Below, in pieces: positions 16,438 to 24,158 of a stretch of DNA of 64,000 bases. The notes beneath the pieces were generated by a model. The model did no database searches, was not told where the DNA came from, and saw nothing but the letters and a program-made list of their open reading frames with translations. The position numbers and the translations under genes are program-made. The stretch lies in the NCBI GenBank assembly GCA_944388965.1, contig CALXKL010000003.1, forward strand, positions 164,071 to 228,070. The letters are read 5' to 3'. The DNA is from an uncultured Spirochaetales bacterium. Lineage in GTDB: Bacteria > Spirochaetota > Spirochaetia > Sphaerochaetales > Sphaerochaetaceae. How positions within the stretch are numbered: position 1 is the first letter of the stretch; each line of letters begins with the position of its first letter.

Positions 16438-18213
16438 ATGTACTACTCAAGCGGAAACTATGAAGCCTTCGCACATCCTCGGAAACCCGAAGGCATCGAA
16501 TCGAAGAGCGCCCATATCGTGGGCACGGGTCTGGCTGCACTGACTGCGGCGTGCTATCTGGTCAGGGACGGCCAGATGGCCGGAGACAGGATCCACATCT
16601 ATGAGAAGGATCCCATCCCAGGTGGAGCCTGCGATGGCTGGGACTACCCTGGTCTGGGCTATGTCATGCGTGGCGGACGGGAGATGGACAACCATTTCGA
16701 GGTCATGTGGGACCTGCTGGGAAGCATACCGTCGATCGAGACGGAGGGCGTCAGCGTACTGGACGAGTACTATTGGCTCAACAAGAGGGACCCGAACTAC
16801 TCGCTCTGCCGGGCTACGGTGGACAGAGGCAAGGATGCACATACAGACGGCAGATTCGGACTGTCGGACAAGGGCGCCATGCAGATCATGAGACTCTTCT
16901 TCACGCCTGACGAGGAGCTGTACGACAAGAGGATAACCGACTACTTCGACGACGAGGTGCTCAATTCCAACTTCTGGCTGTACTGGAGGACGATGTTCGC
17001 CTTTGAAAACTGGCACAGCGCTTTGGAAATGAAACTATATATAAGACGCTTTATCCACCATGTCGGAGGATTGCCGGATTTCAGGGCCCTGCGCTTCACC
17101 AGATACAACCAGTACGAGTCCATGATACTGCCCATAATCGACTACCTCGAGAAGCATGGCGTCCAGTTCCATTACAACACGCAGGTGGTCAACGTCATCT
17201 TCGACACCTCCGATGACAGGAAACGGGCCGTAAGAATCGACCTGCTGGCCGATGGAGAATCGCACAGCGTGCTGCTTGGCGACGACGATCTGGTCTTCAT
17301 GACCATCGGAGGTTGCGTCGAGAACTCCACAATGGGAAGCCAGGAGACGAAGGCCGAATACAGGCCACAGCTGAAGGAAGGAGGCGGCTGGGACATGTGG
17401 AGGCGGATAGCGGCACAGGACCCATCGTTCGGCCATCCCGACAAGTTCTGCACCACGCCTGACGAGACGACATGGATGAGCGCCACCGTCACGACTAAGG
17501 ACGAGAGAATCATCCCCTACATAAAGGCCATCTGCAAGAGGGACCCGTTCTCTGGAGGAGTCGTCACAGGAGGAATAGTGAGCGTGAAGGACTCCGGCTG
17601 GCTGATGAGCTGGACGATCAACAGACAGCCGCAGTTCAGGGCCCAGAAGCCGGAGGAATGCGTCGTATGGGTCTATGGACTCTTCTTCGACCGCCCAGGA
17701 GACTTCGTCAAGAAACCGATGAAGGACTGCACAGGAAAGGAGATCTGCATGGAGTGGCTGTATCATATCGGAGTGCCTCTGGACCAGATCGAGGAGCTGG
17801 CATCCACAAGTGCGAACACTGTTCCAGTCATGATGCCCTACATAACCTCCTTCTTCATGCCCCGCTGTGCCGGCGATAGACCGGATGTGGTGCCAAATGG
17901 TGCCGTGAACTTCGCCTTTCTAGGCCAGTTCGCAGAGACTGCCAGGGACACGATCTTCACCACCGAGTATTCCATGCGTACCGGAATGGAGGCCGTCTAC
18001 ACTCTTCTCGACATCGACCGCGGAGTGCCCGAGGTATGGGGAAGCGTGTTCGACATAAGGGATCTGCTTAACGCGACCGTCCAGCTGAGAGACGGGAGAC
18101 CGATAACGGACATGGATCTTCCATTCAAGGAGAAGATGGCTCTCCACATGGCATTGGAGAAGATCCATGGTACCGATATCGAAAAGCTTCTGAAGGAATA
18201 CAAGGTCATCTGA
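16438..18213 (+). CDS. ohyA: Oleate hydratase
   Basis: FAD-dependent addition of water to cis-9 double bonds of unsaturated fatty acids, a detoxification reaction of gut bacteria. Seen: 591 residues, the family length. The dinucleotide-binding motif AHIVGTGLAALTAACYLV is near the N-terminus, followed by PIPGGACDGWDYPG and MRGGREMDNHFE, which are highly characteristic. FENWHSALEMKLYIRRFIHH and ETARDTIFTTEYSMRTGMEA lie further on. ATG 16438 follows GGAGGAAA; an ATG at 16423 would lie inside that ribosome site. Preceded by a TetR regulator and followed by a hairpin terminator. Confidence 0.95.
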   Translation: MYYSSGNYEAFAHPRKPEGIESKSAHIVGTGLAALTAACYLVRDGQMAGDRIHIYEKDPIPGGACDGWDYPGLGYVMRGGREMDNHFEVMWDLLGSIPSIETEGVSVLDEYYWLNKRDPNYSLCRATVDRGKDAHTDGRFGLSDKGAMQIMRLFFTPDEELYDKRITDYFDDEVLNSNFWLYWRTMFAFENWHSALEMKLYIRRFIHHVGGLPDFRALRFTRYNQYESMILPIIDYLEKHGVQFHYNTQVVNVIFDTSDDRKRAVRIDLLADGESHSVLLGDDDLVFMTIGGCVENSTMGSQETKAEYRPQLKEGGGWDMWRRIAAQDPSFGHPDKFCTTPDETTWMSATVTTKDERIIPYIKAICKRDPFSGGVVTGGIVSVKDSGWLMSWTINRQPQFRAQKPEECVVWVYGLFFDRPGDFVKKPMKDCTGKEICMEWLYHIGVPLDQIEELASTSANTVPVMMPYITSFFMPRCAGDRPDVVPNGAVNFAFLGQFAETARDTIFTTEYSMRTGMEAVYTLLDIDRGVPEVWGSVFDIRDLLNATVQLRDGRPITDMDLPFKEKMALHMALEKIHGTDIEKLLKEYKVI

Positions 18214-18241
18214 TTCTCTCTTTCTCTTTCTCTTCCTCTTC

Positions 18242-18277
18242 GCCCGTCCTGAACTCCATATCAGGGCGGGCGTCTGT
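18242..18277 (+). terminator. Hairpin terminator after ohyA
   Basis: 11-bp stem GCCCGTCCTGA (18242-18252) / TCAGGGCGGGC (18261-18271) with one T-G pair, 8-nt loop, modest T-rich tail GTCTGTT. A pure pyrimidine run (18216-18240) lies just before it. Confidence 0.65.
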
Positions 18278-18305
18278 TGCCCAAGCAGGCGGAAGCTGTC
18301 ACCAT

Positions 18306-18878
18306 GTGCCCATGTTCGACTACTTCGTGTACATGCTCGTGATGGCAATCACGCCAGGGCCCAACACCATACTGTCCATGGTCAACGCGGCCCAGGTCGG
18401 TCTGAAGAAGGGAATCTGGCTGAATGTGGGGATGCTTGCAGGCATCACGCTTGTAAGCGCCATATGCCTTGCTGCGGTCGAACTGCTGTATGCGTCCATT
18501 CCGCAGGCCGAGATCTACATGAAGGCACTCGCTTTAATCTACATGCTGTGGCTTGCATGGCGCATGCTCAGGATTGGTATGAAGGAAGTCGATGGAGACG
18601 GGACAGGATTCATTCAAGGGCTTCTATTGCAGCTTGTAAACGTAAAGGTGTACCTTCTTGCCCTTACAGGGATATCGACATACGTCATTCCATACCATGA
18701 GGACATTGCATCCGTCATAGCGATGACGGCTCTGATTCCGCTGATGTGCTTCATCTGCGGATTGGTCTGGGCATTGGGAGGAAGTCTGCTTCGGAACGTT
18801 TTCCTGCGTTACAGAAGACCGGTTTCCATCATCTTCGCCCTGGCTCTTGTATGGTGTGCAATCAGAATCTGCATTTGA
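18306..18878 (+). CDS. LysE/RhtB-family amino-acid exporter
   Basis: Inner-membrane efflux permease for amino acids or related metabolites. Seen: 190 residues, about six hydrophobic segments. The N-terminal family signature ITPGPNTILSMVNAAQVGLKKG is present, and the second half has LLQLVNVKVYLLALTGI. The start is GTG 18306 or ATG 18312; the ribosome site is weak (GGCGGAAG). The substrate is unknown. It stands alone between the ohyA terminator and tRNA-Arg. Confidence 0.85.
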   Translation: MPMFDYFVYMLVMAITPGPNTILSMVNAAQVGLKKGIWLNVGMLAGITLVSAICLAAVELLYASIPQAEIYMKALALIYMLWLAWRMLRIGMKEVDGDGTGFIQGLLLQLVNVKVYLLALTGISTYVIPYHEDIASVIAMTALIPLMCFICGLVWALGGSLLRNVFLRYRRPVSIIFALALVWCAIRICI

Positions 18879-18937
18879 CCAAACACGAGCATACTGGTAG
18901 ATTACGAACTATCAGTCCGGAAACGGCTGATCATATT

Positions 18938-19009
18938 GCCCGCATAGCATAATGGATAGTGCGCGCCCCTCCGGAGGGTGATATGGCGGTTCGATTCCGC
19001 CTGCGGGTA
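18938..19009 (+). tRNA. tRNA-Arg, anticodon CCG
   Basis: Cloverleaf folds by hand. The acceptor is GCCCGCA (18938-18944) with TGCGGGT (19002-19008; the end pair is G-U). D-stem GCAT/GTGC, anticodon stem CGCCC/GGGTG, loop CTCCGGA with anticodon CCG (18971-18973), T-arm GGCGG TTCGATT CCGCC. The 3' CCA is not encoded. Confidence 0.92.
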
Positions 19010-19108
19010 GTCAGCATGTTGCATTCCTCTTGATTGCATTGATTGCCTACTTGCAAAATGAACATGCCTTCCTTGATTCTACCCATACATTTCTGTAACG
19101 TGTGAGCC

Positions 19109-19402
19109 ATGGGAAAAGCAGTCAGGAAACTGTTCCTCTTACCCGTATACATCTACAAGTACTGTCTCTCCCCGATGCTTGGACCGGGCAAGTGCCGTTA
19201 CACTCCTTCGTGCTCTTCGTATTTCGAGACCGCAGTCCTCAGATTCGGAATCATCAAAGGCTCGATAATGGGGTTCGCAAGGCTCTTCAGATGTTCGAGA
19301 TTCTTCCTCGGCGGAGTCGACGAAGTGCCTGAAAACTGGAGCTGGCAAGCGGTGAAGAACGGCTACACCATATACCGCAAGCACCATGATAAGGACACCT
19401 GA
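19109..19402 (+). CDS. yidD: YidD, membrane protein insertion efficiency factor
   Basis: Small membrane-associated protein that assists YidC-dependent insertion. Seen: 97 residues with the defining block YKYCLSPMLGPGKCRYTPSC (18-37) followed by SSYFETAVLRFGIIKG and RLFRCSRFFLGGVDEVP. An amphipathic N-terminus rather than a full membrane span. It is usually found with rpmH-rnpA-yidC, but here it stands alone between tRNA-Arg and udk, a displaced copy. Confidence 0.92.
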   Translation: MGKAVRKLFLLPVYIYKYCLSPMLGPGKCRYTPSCSSYFETAVLRFGIIKGSIMGFARLFRCSRFFLGGVDEVPENWSWQAVKNGYTIYRKHHDKDT

Positions 19403-19417
19403 CTTATCTTCCCCACT

Positions 19418-19451
19418 AAAAAAATACAGGCAGGAACATCTCCTGCCTGTA
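19418..19451 (-). terminator. Terminator of udk-galM (also faces yidD)
   Basis: 11-bp perfect stem TACAGGCAGGA (19425-19435) / TCCTGCCTGTA (19441-19451), 5-nt loop. Read on the minus strand it is followed by TTTTTTT (19424-19418). The hairpin can also serve yidD from the other side, but without a T-run. Confidence 0.85.
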
Positions 19452-19481
19452 CAGATACTTACATTTAGTTTGTAGAGCTTA

Positions 19482-20096
19482 TCAAAGCGGTTTTGCTATT
19501 GTCTGGACATACCGTATCAGGACATCGAGCGCATTCTCGTTGTAACCGCCCTCCGGGATGACGAGATCTGCGAATTCCTTGCAGGGCTCGACGAAATTCA
19601 TGTGTCCAGGACGCACGACGTTCACATACTGCTCGACAACGGATTCGACGGTCCTACCCCTTTCGTTTATATCCCTGACAAGACGCCTTACGAATCTGAT
19701 GTCGGCAGGAGTGTCGACATACAGCTTCAGGTCAAGAAGATCCCTTATACGCCTGTCGTACAGCACCATGAGGCCGTCTACGATTATTATGCTCTTCGGC
19801 TCGACATGCAGCGTCTCGTCCCTTCTCCGGTGATGGACGAAGTCATACTGGGGCATCTCGATCGCCCGCCCCGCCTTCAGGTCCTCGAGGTTCGCCATCA
19901 TCAGATCCATGTCAAAGGCATCTGGATGATCGAAGTTGTATGCGGTTATGTTGTCGTTGCTGACGAACGTGGCACTCTTGTAGTAGTTGTCCTGCTCGAT
20001 GCACACGCTGTCCCTGTTGGCCTCGTGTATCTTTCGTACGACGGTGCTCTTGCCAGAGCCCGAACCTCCGGTGATTCCGATAAGCTTCACATCCAT
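19482..20096 (-). CDS. udk: Uridine kinase
   Basis: Phosphorylates uridine/cytidine to UMP/CMP in pyrimidine salvage. Seen: 204 residues, typical. P-loop ITGGSGSGKSTVVRKI at 8-23. EQDNYYKS and NFDHPDAFD form the nucleoside site, VDGLMVLYDRRIRDL is Walker B-like, and RRLVRDINERGR is the lid arginine cluster. Located 4 nt after galM, one transcript. Confidence 0.93.
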   Translation of the reverse strand: MDVKLIGITGGSGSGKSTVVRKIHEANRDSVCIEQDNYYKSATFVSNDNITAYNFDHPDAFDMDLMMANLEDLKAGRAIEMPQYDFVHHRRRDETLHVEPKSIIIVDGLMVLYDRRIRDLLDLKLYVDTPADIRFVRRLVRDINERGRTVESVVEQYVNVVRPGHMNFVEPCKEFADLVIPEGGYNENALDVLIRYVQTIAKPL

Positions 20097-20100
20097 GGTC

Positions 20101-21084
20101 CTACATCTCCTCTACGGTATAGCTCGTCCTGCTCTTGAAGACCTGACCCGGCTCCAGTACGACACAAGGGAAGTCCTTCCTGTTTACGGCATCGGGGTAC
20201 TCGCTGGTCTCGAGGGCAAGTGCGCAGAACGGGCCGCTCTTCTCCCATAGGCAGTTGCACTGTGGATTGAACTGCCCCGTGTACAGCTGCATCGCCGGCC
20301 TGTCCGTATCAACGACGAGTCTGAGCCCGGCCGCCTCGACCTTCGCCTTCTTCACGCTTGCGAAAACGAAGCAGTGGTCATACATTCCATCCCTTCTATC
20401 TCCGACTGTATGTGGAGAGGTGAAGTCGAAATCGGTTCCTGCAACAGATGCAACTTCGGTAGGGATGAGCGTATCATCTACCAGAACGACCTTGTCCGCC
20501 ATGATCTGGACGGCATGATCCAGAATCGGTGATCCGTCACCCTTGAGATTGAAATAGCTGTGGTTGGTCGGATTCACAACACACTTTCGGTCACTGACCA
20601 TTGTATAGGAGATCGTGAGTCGGTTCTTCTCCAGAAGGTAGGCAACCGTCACACTGATGTTGCCGGGGAAGCCACCTTCACCATCCCTGTGCTCGGCATT
20701 GAGGACGACGGAGTTCTCCGTCTGGAAGATGACATTCCAGTTCTTCTGCCCCAGGTTCGCACTACCGCTGTGAAGATTGTTCGGACCGTTGTTCACTTCC
20801 AGGACGTACTCCATGCCATCCAAGGTAAAACGGCCCTTTGCAATCCTGTTTGCATACGGAGCTACGATCTGTCCCTTGCAGGACGAATCTCCGATGTAGT
20901 CTTCCAGACTTGGAGAGGCGAACACGATGTTCCTTCTTTCGTCACCAACCGGGACCATGAAACTCTGAATTATCGCACCATACGTGAGAATGGAGACGGA
21001 GAACCCCTCCTCGTCCCCAATCGTGATTCTCTTGACCTCCTCCCCATCTGGAAGGACACCGAAAACAGACGTCTGAATAGCCAT
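20101..21084 (-). CDS. galM: Aldose 1-epimerase (galactose mutarotase)
   Basis: Interconverts alpha and beta anomers of aldoses. Seen: 327 residues. APYANRIAKGRF and NNGPNNLHSGS line the substrate site, and the catalytic histidine is in NPTNHSYFNLKG. DHCFV supplies an Asp, and LALETSEYPDAVN holds the catalytic Glu. First gene of galM-udk. The TATAAT box ends only 6 bp before the ATG and there is no ribosome site, so the transcript looks leaderless. A second, more divergent epimerase lies at 57527-58441. Confidence 0.93.
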   Translation of the reverse strand: MAIQTSVFGVLPDGEEVKRITIGDEEGFSVSILTYGAIIQSFMVPVGDERRNIVFASPSLEDYIGDSSCKGQIVAPYANRIAKGRFTLDGMEYVLEVNNGPNNLHSGSANLGQKNWNVIFQTENSVVLNAEHRDGEGGFPGNISVTVAYLLEKNRLTISYTMVSDRKCVVNPTNHSYFNLKGDGSPILDHAVQIMADKVVLVDDTLIPTEVASVAGTDFDFTSPHTVGDRRDGMYDHCFVFASVKKAKVEAAGLRLVVDTDRPAMQLYTGQFNPQCNCLWEKSGPFCALALETSEYPDAVNRKDFPCVVLEPGQVFKSRTSYTVEEM

Positions 21085-21090
21085 GAGTGG

Positions 21091-21119
21091 ATTATAACCC
21101 TAAACGATGGTGTTTTACA
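21091..21119 (-). promoter_or_regulatory. Leaderless-type promoter of galM-udk
   Basis: On the minus strand TGTAAA (21119-21114), 17-bp spacer, perfect TATAAT (21096-21091), 6 bp, ATG. The 9-mer CTGTAAAAC overlapping the -35 is shared with the yqeC promoter. Confidence 0.5.
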
Positions 21120-21184
21120 GAGATTCCATTCACTTCGATTCGGAATAATACGATTTCTCGTTGTTTATTAATATCAATATAATC

Positions 21185-21200
21185 ATTCCTTTTAAGGAAT
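21185..21200. promoter_or_regulatory. Perfect inverted repeat upstream of galM
   Basis: ATTCCTT-TT-AAGGAAT, about 100 bp upstream of galM; possible operator. Confidence 0.4.
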
Positions 21201-21372
21201 ATAAGTTCTTTATTATATTCTTTGAATCAAATCGATCATGAGCAAAAGCGGGCAAACAAATCATCAGGACCTGGGGCCTGGATCTATCCGCTGGCAAATC
21301 CAATCAGCGAAACCCTTCTGCTGAATTCTTCAAGATGAGATGATCCGGAAGCAATATCGATGTAAAGCTCGG

Positions 21373-21412
21373 ACAACAAGACTGCCAGATGCATGAGGGG
21401 CACCTGGCAGTC
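21373..21412 (-). terminator. Hairpin after ygeW
   Basis: 9-bp perfect stem GACTGCCAG (21380-21388) / CTGGCAGTC (21404-21412). On the minus strand it is followed by TTGTTGTC. Lies 28 bp past the ygeW stop. Confidence 0.6.
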
Positions 21413-21439
21413 CGATGGGATTCAGGATTTTTCCAGAAG

Positions 21440-22639
21440 CTACTTGATTCTTGGTCTTGCCTCGGCAAGAAGCTGATCGAGCTTTGCGGAAGGATCCTTG
21501 AACTTGGCAAGGAAGATCATCGCTGCGATGATGTACGGCTTGTAGCTCGCCTCCTTGTAGAGAGGAACCAGATAGCGGTCGAACACGGACTGCTCGACTT
21601 CGCCTTCCTTGCAGGAGAGGCCGGAGATGTCGGCAGGCAGACAGTGCATGTACAGCGCCTTGCCGTCCTTCGTCGTCTTCATCAGCTCCTCGGTGCAGGT
21701 CCAGTCCTTGAACTTTGCATTGTTCTCGAGGCATCTCTTCTCCAGATCCTTGAGATCGTCGAATCTTCCCTGCTCGACGAGCTTTGTCCTCTCCTCCATG
21801 ACCGCAAACGGAGCCCAGGACTTCGGATAGACGATGTCTGCATCTTTGAACGCCTCCTCCATGGTGTTGACCTTTCTGTAGGAACCGCCGGAAGCCTTGG
21901 CGTTCTTTGCTGCGATCTCCTCGACGTCGCTCATGATCTCATAGCCTTCCGGATGAGCCAGGACGACCTCCATGCCGAAGCGGCTGAACAGTCCGATGAT
22001 TCCCTGCGGAACCGAGAGCGGCTTGCCGTAGGACGGGGAATAGGCCCAGGTCATGGCGATCTTCTTGCCCTTGAGGTTCTCGACTCCGCCGAAATGGTTG
22101 ATGACATGAAGCATGTCGGCCATGGACTGTGTCGGGTGGTCGATGTCACACTGCAGGTTGACCAGAGTCGGTCTCTGCTCGAGCACTCCGTCCCTGTATC
22201 CCTCCTCGACACTATCTGCGACGGTCTTCATGTATGTATGGCCCTTTCCGATGTACATGTCATCCCTGATTCCGATGACATCAGCCATGAAGGAGACCAT
22301 GTTGGCCGTCTCCCTGACTGTCTCGCCATGGGCGATCTGGGAGACCTTCTCATCAAGGTCCTGTACCTCGAGGCCGAGCAGATTGCAGGCGCTTGCGAAG
22401 CTGAAGCGCGTCCTGGTCGAGTTGTCTCTGAAGACCGAGATTCCAAGTCCGGAGTCGAAGACCTTCGTGGAGATGTTGTTCTCCCTCATCGCACGCAGGA
22501 TCTCGGCGACCTGGAAGACCGCATGGATCTCGTCATCGCTCTCCTTCCAGGTATGGAAGAAGTCGTTGAGGTACATTCTGCCTGTATCGAGTTTCTTCAG
22601 GACCTCGATCATGGCCTTCATTTCAGCATTGCTCTTCAT
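21440..22639 (-). CDS. ygeW: YgeW-type knotted carbamoyltransferase
   Basis: Member of the aspartate/ornithine carbamoyltransferase superfamily found with selenium-linked purine catabolism; its true second substrate is unsettled. Seen: 399 residues. The carbamoyl-phosphate loop is STRTRFSFA (74-82), the second signature HPTQ is at 168-171, and HCLPADISG is towards the C-terminus. Inserted segments between them fit the knotted subgroup. AAGGAG precedes the ATG. ygeX and a carbamate kinase, its usual partners in Escherichia coli, are not in this window. It has its own promoter matching that of ygfK and may also be reached by read-through from selD. Confidence 0.92.
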   Translation of the reverse strand: MKSNAEMKAMIEVLKKLDTGRMYLNDFFHTWKESDDEIHAVFQVAEILRAMRENNISTKVFDSGLGISVFRDNSTRTRFSFASACNLLGLEVQDLDEKVSQIAHGETVRETANMVSFMADVIGIRDDMYIGKGHTYMKTVADSVEEGYRDGVLEQRPTLVNLQCDIDHPTQSMADMLHVINHFGGVENLKGKKIAMTWAYSPSYGKPLSVPQGIIGLFSRFGMEVVLAHPEGYEIMSDVEEIAAKNAKASGGSYRKVNTMEEAFKDADIVYPKSWAPFAVMEERTKLVEQGRFDDLKDLEKRCLENNAKFKDWTCTEELMKTTKDGKALYMHCLPADISGLSCKEGEVEQSVFDRYLVPLYKEASYKPYIIAAMIFLAKFKDPSAKLDQLLAEARPRIK

Positions 22640-22661
22640 AAGCCTCTCCTTGTCTAGTGGG

Positions 22662-22679
22662 TGAACCGTCTACGGTTCA
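22662..22679. promoter_or_regulatory. Operator-like palindrome at the ygeW transcription start
   Basis: TGAACCGT-CT-ACGGTTCA, perfect 8-bp arms, placed immediately after the -10 box and across the predicted start site. A related half-site (TTGAACTGTA on the minus strand) occupies the same position at ygfK. Confidence 0.55.
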
Positions 22680-22708
22680 ACTCTACCATGGGACCACCGA
22701 TAAGGCAA
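22680..22708 (-). promoter_or_regulatory. Promoter of ygeW
   Basis: Minus strand: TTGCCT (22708-22703), 17-bp spacer, TAGAGT (22685-22680). Start predicted near 22673, inside the palindrome. Confidence 0.55.
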
Positions 22709-22713
22709 GAAGA

Positions 22714-22730
22714 TGTTGCACTTTGTTGCA
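22714..22730. promoter_or_regulatory. TTGCA-N5-TTGCA box upstream of ygeW
   Basis: TGTTGCACTTTGTTGCA: two TTGCA elements exactly 10 bp apart, 5 bp from the -35 box. The same element lies 6 bp from the ygfK -35 box (43587-43604), in the other orientation. Confidence 0.5.
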
Positions 22731-22732
22731 GG

Positions 22733-23752
22733 TCAGAGGACGCTTATCGCCACGTCCTTCCTGGCCGTGAAATGGCCGATCACGGCAGCGGGTTGGCCGA
22801 AGAGCTCGACGAAGCGGACGGCGTCCTCGTCGCTCATCGCAAGGGCCAGAGGACCGGATGTCTGCGGATCGAAGAACACGTCCTGCATTTCGCGCGTAAC
22901 AGAGGATGCGAACGCCACCTTGTCCTCAAGATAATCCCGGTTGTTGTACATCCCCTGCGGATTCATTCCGAAGCGTGCACCTTCGATGGCCTCCTCGAAG
23001 ACGGGAACCGCAGCCGAATCGATCTCGACCGAAAGGCCGGCACCTTCGGCCATCTCGTTCAGATGCCCCATGAGAGAGAAGCCGGTTATGTCGGTCGCGG
23101 CATGGACGGTGAATGAGCATGCAGTCTCGAATGCCCGCCTGTTGAGCATCTTCATGCTGTCCAGCGACTTCCTGACGACGGATTCATCCGCCATCCCGGC
23201 CTTTATCATGGTGTTGAGAATTCCGACACCGAGCCTCTTGGTGATCACGAGCGCATCGCCTTCATGGGCGCCTCTGTTGGTCCACAGCCTGTCTCGCGTG
23301 GTGAATCCGGTCACAGCCAGGCCATACTTGATCGTGGAGTCGGCGATGGTGTGGCCACCCGCGATCACGGCACCGGCCTCGCGCACCTTGTCCTGTGCAC
23401 CGAGGAGAATCGACCTCATGATCTCGAGCTCCATGCAGGATGGGAAGCACATCACGTTCATCGCGACCGCAGGCTCGGCCCCCATGGCATACAGGTCGGA
23501 AAGCGCGTTCGCGGCAGCGACCTGCCCGAAGTCGTACGGGTCGTCGGCGACCGGAGGGAAGAAGTCAACGGACTGGACCATTACACGACCGTCTCCGAGG
23601 TCGTAAGCAAGCGCATCGTCGCTCGTCTCGACTCCGACGAGCAACCTGTCGTCCTTCATGAGAGGAATCGATGACAGTATCCTGGCAAGATCCGCCACCG
23701 GAAGCTTCGATGCACATCCGGATGTCTTCACCGTATGAGTAAGTCCGACCAT
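22733..23752 (-). CDS. selD: Selenide, water dikinase (selenophosphate synthetase)
   Basis: Makes selenophosphate from selenide and ATP. Seen: 339 residues. The catalytic pair is Cys13 and Lys16 in SGCASK; a cysteine, not a selenocysteine codon, is used. VQSVDFFPPVADDPYDFGQVA and AANALSDLYAMGAEP carry the metal-binding aspartates, and VIAGGHTI is conserved. Last of the yedE-tusA-DUF3343-selD run; overlaps DUF3343 by 25 nt. Because selA, selB and selC are absent from the window while yqeB/yqeC and hydroxylase genes are present, the product most likely serves the labile selenium cofactor. Confidence 0.95.
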   Translation of the reverse strand: MVGLTHTVKTSGCASKLPVADLARILSSIPLMKDDRLLVGVETSDDALAYDLGDGRVMVQSVDFFPPVADDPYDFGQVAAANALSDLYAMGAEPAVAMNVMCFPSCMELEIMRSILLGAQDKVREAGAVIAGGHTIADSTIKYGLAVTGFTTRDRLWTNRGAHEGDALVITKRLGVGILNTMIKAGMADESVVRKSLDSMKMLNRRAFETACSFTVHAATDITGFSLMGHLNEMAEGAGLSVEIDSAAVPVFEEAIEGARFGMNPQGMYNNRDYLEDKVAFASSVTREMQDVFFDPQTSGPLALAMSDEDAVRFVELFGQPAAVIGHFTARKDVAISVL

Positions 23753-23976
23753 TTCCCCTCCATGTTTTCGTATGCCCCTTCGACACCGTCGATGAGCAGG
23801 CTGTCAGAATAGTCCTCCGCATCAAGCATGAGCGCGGTCCCGCAGCTTGAAGAAAGAGCGCGCGGCACCGGTATCAGGGCACAGGAGATGCCATGCTGTG
23901 AAAGGCGTCTCTTCTGCCTTGTCGCATCATAGTGGCTGTGGAAGGTGATGACTACCTTGCCAGTACAAGAGTCCAC
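23728..23976 (-). CDS. DUF3343 putative selenium/sulfur carrier
   Basis: Seen: 82 residues. It begins with a short beta-strand (VVITFHSHYDATRQKRRL) and has ISCALIPVPRALSSSCGTAL with a Ser-Ser-Cys-Gly loop, the conserved cysteine of this family. Proteins of this family lie next to TusA/YedF-like and SelD genes and are thought to carry Se or S as persulfide/perselenide; no reaction is proven. GTG start, overlapping both the TusA-like gene (25 nt) and selD (25 nt), so translation of all three is coupled. Confidence 0.8.
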   Translation of the reverse strand: MDSCTGKVVITFHSHYDATRQKRRLSQHGISCALIPVPRALSSSCGTALMLDAEDYSDSLLIDGVEGAYENMEGKWSDLLIR

Positions 23977-24158
23977 TTGGAACCTTCTTCCTTCACGTCC
24001 ACCTTGTACCCGGTCGCCTCACCAAAACGCTTCACGTTCTCGCGACTAGCGACGTTGTCCACGATGACCGTCAGGGCGTCAGGGCTGTCCTTGAGCGCCT
24101 TCTTCGTCATGATCACAGGCTCCGGACAGCTGAATCCGGAAGTGTCGATTATTTTCAT
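23952..24158 (-). CDS. TusA/YedF-like sulfur- or selenium-carrier protein
   Basis: Seen: 68 residues, a single TusA-fold domain. SGFSCPEPVIMTKKAL contains the Cys-Pro-x-Pro active-site motif at the start of helix 1 (Cys11). It corresponds to the N-terminal half of YedF; the C-terminal half present in longer YedF proteins may be supplied here by the separate DUF3343 gene. Overlaps yedE by 4 nt. A role moving selenium from YedE or the cysteine desulfurase to SelD is inference. Confidence 0.85.
   Translation of the reverse strand: MKIIDTSGFSCPEPVIMTKKALKDSPDALTVIVDNVASRENVKRFGEATGYKVDVKEEGSKWTLVLAR

Larger units (their letters stand above)
21085..21439. other. AT-rich intergenic region between galM and ygeW
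   Basis: No gene seen. It holds the galM promoter at its left end, a perfect inverted repeat at 21185-21200, and the hairpin after ygeW at its right end. Clearly AT-richer than the flanking genes. Confidence 0.6.

Noticed and set aside
23690..23752. Selenocysteine at the SelD active site
   Set aside because: The codon at residue 13 encodes cysteine; no in-frame TGA in selD.
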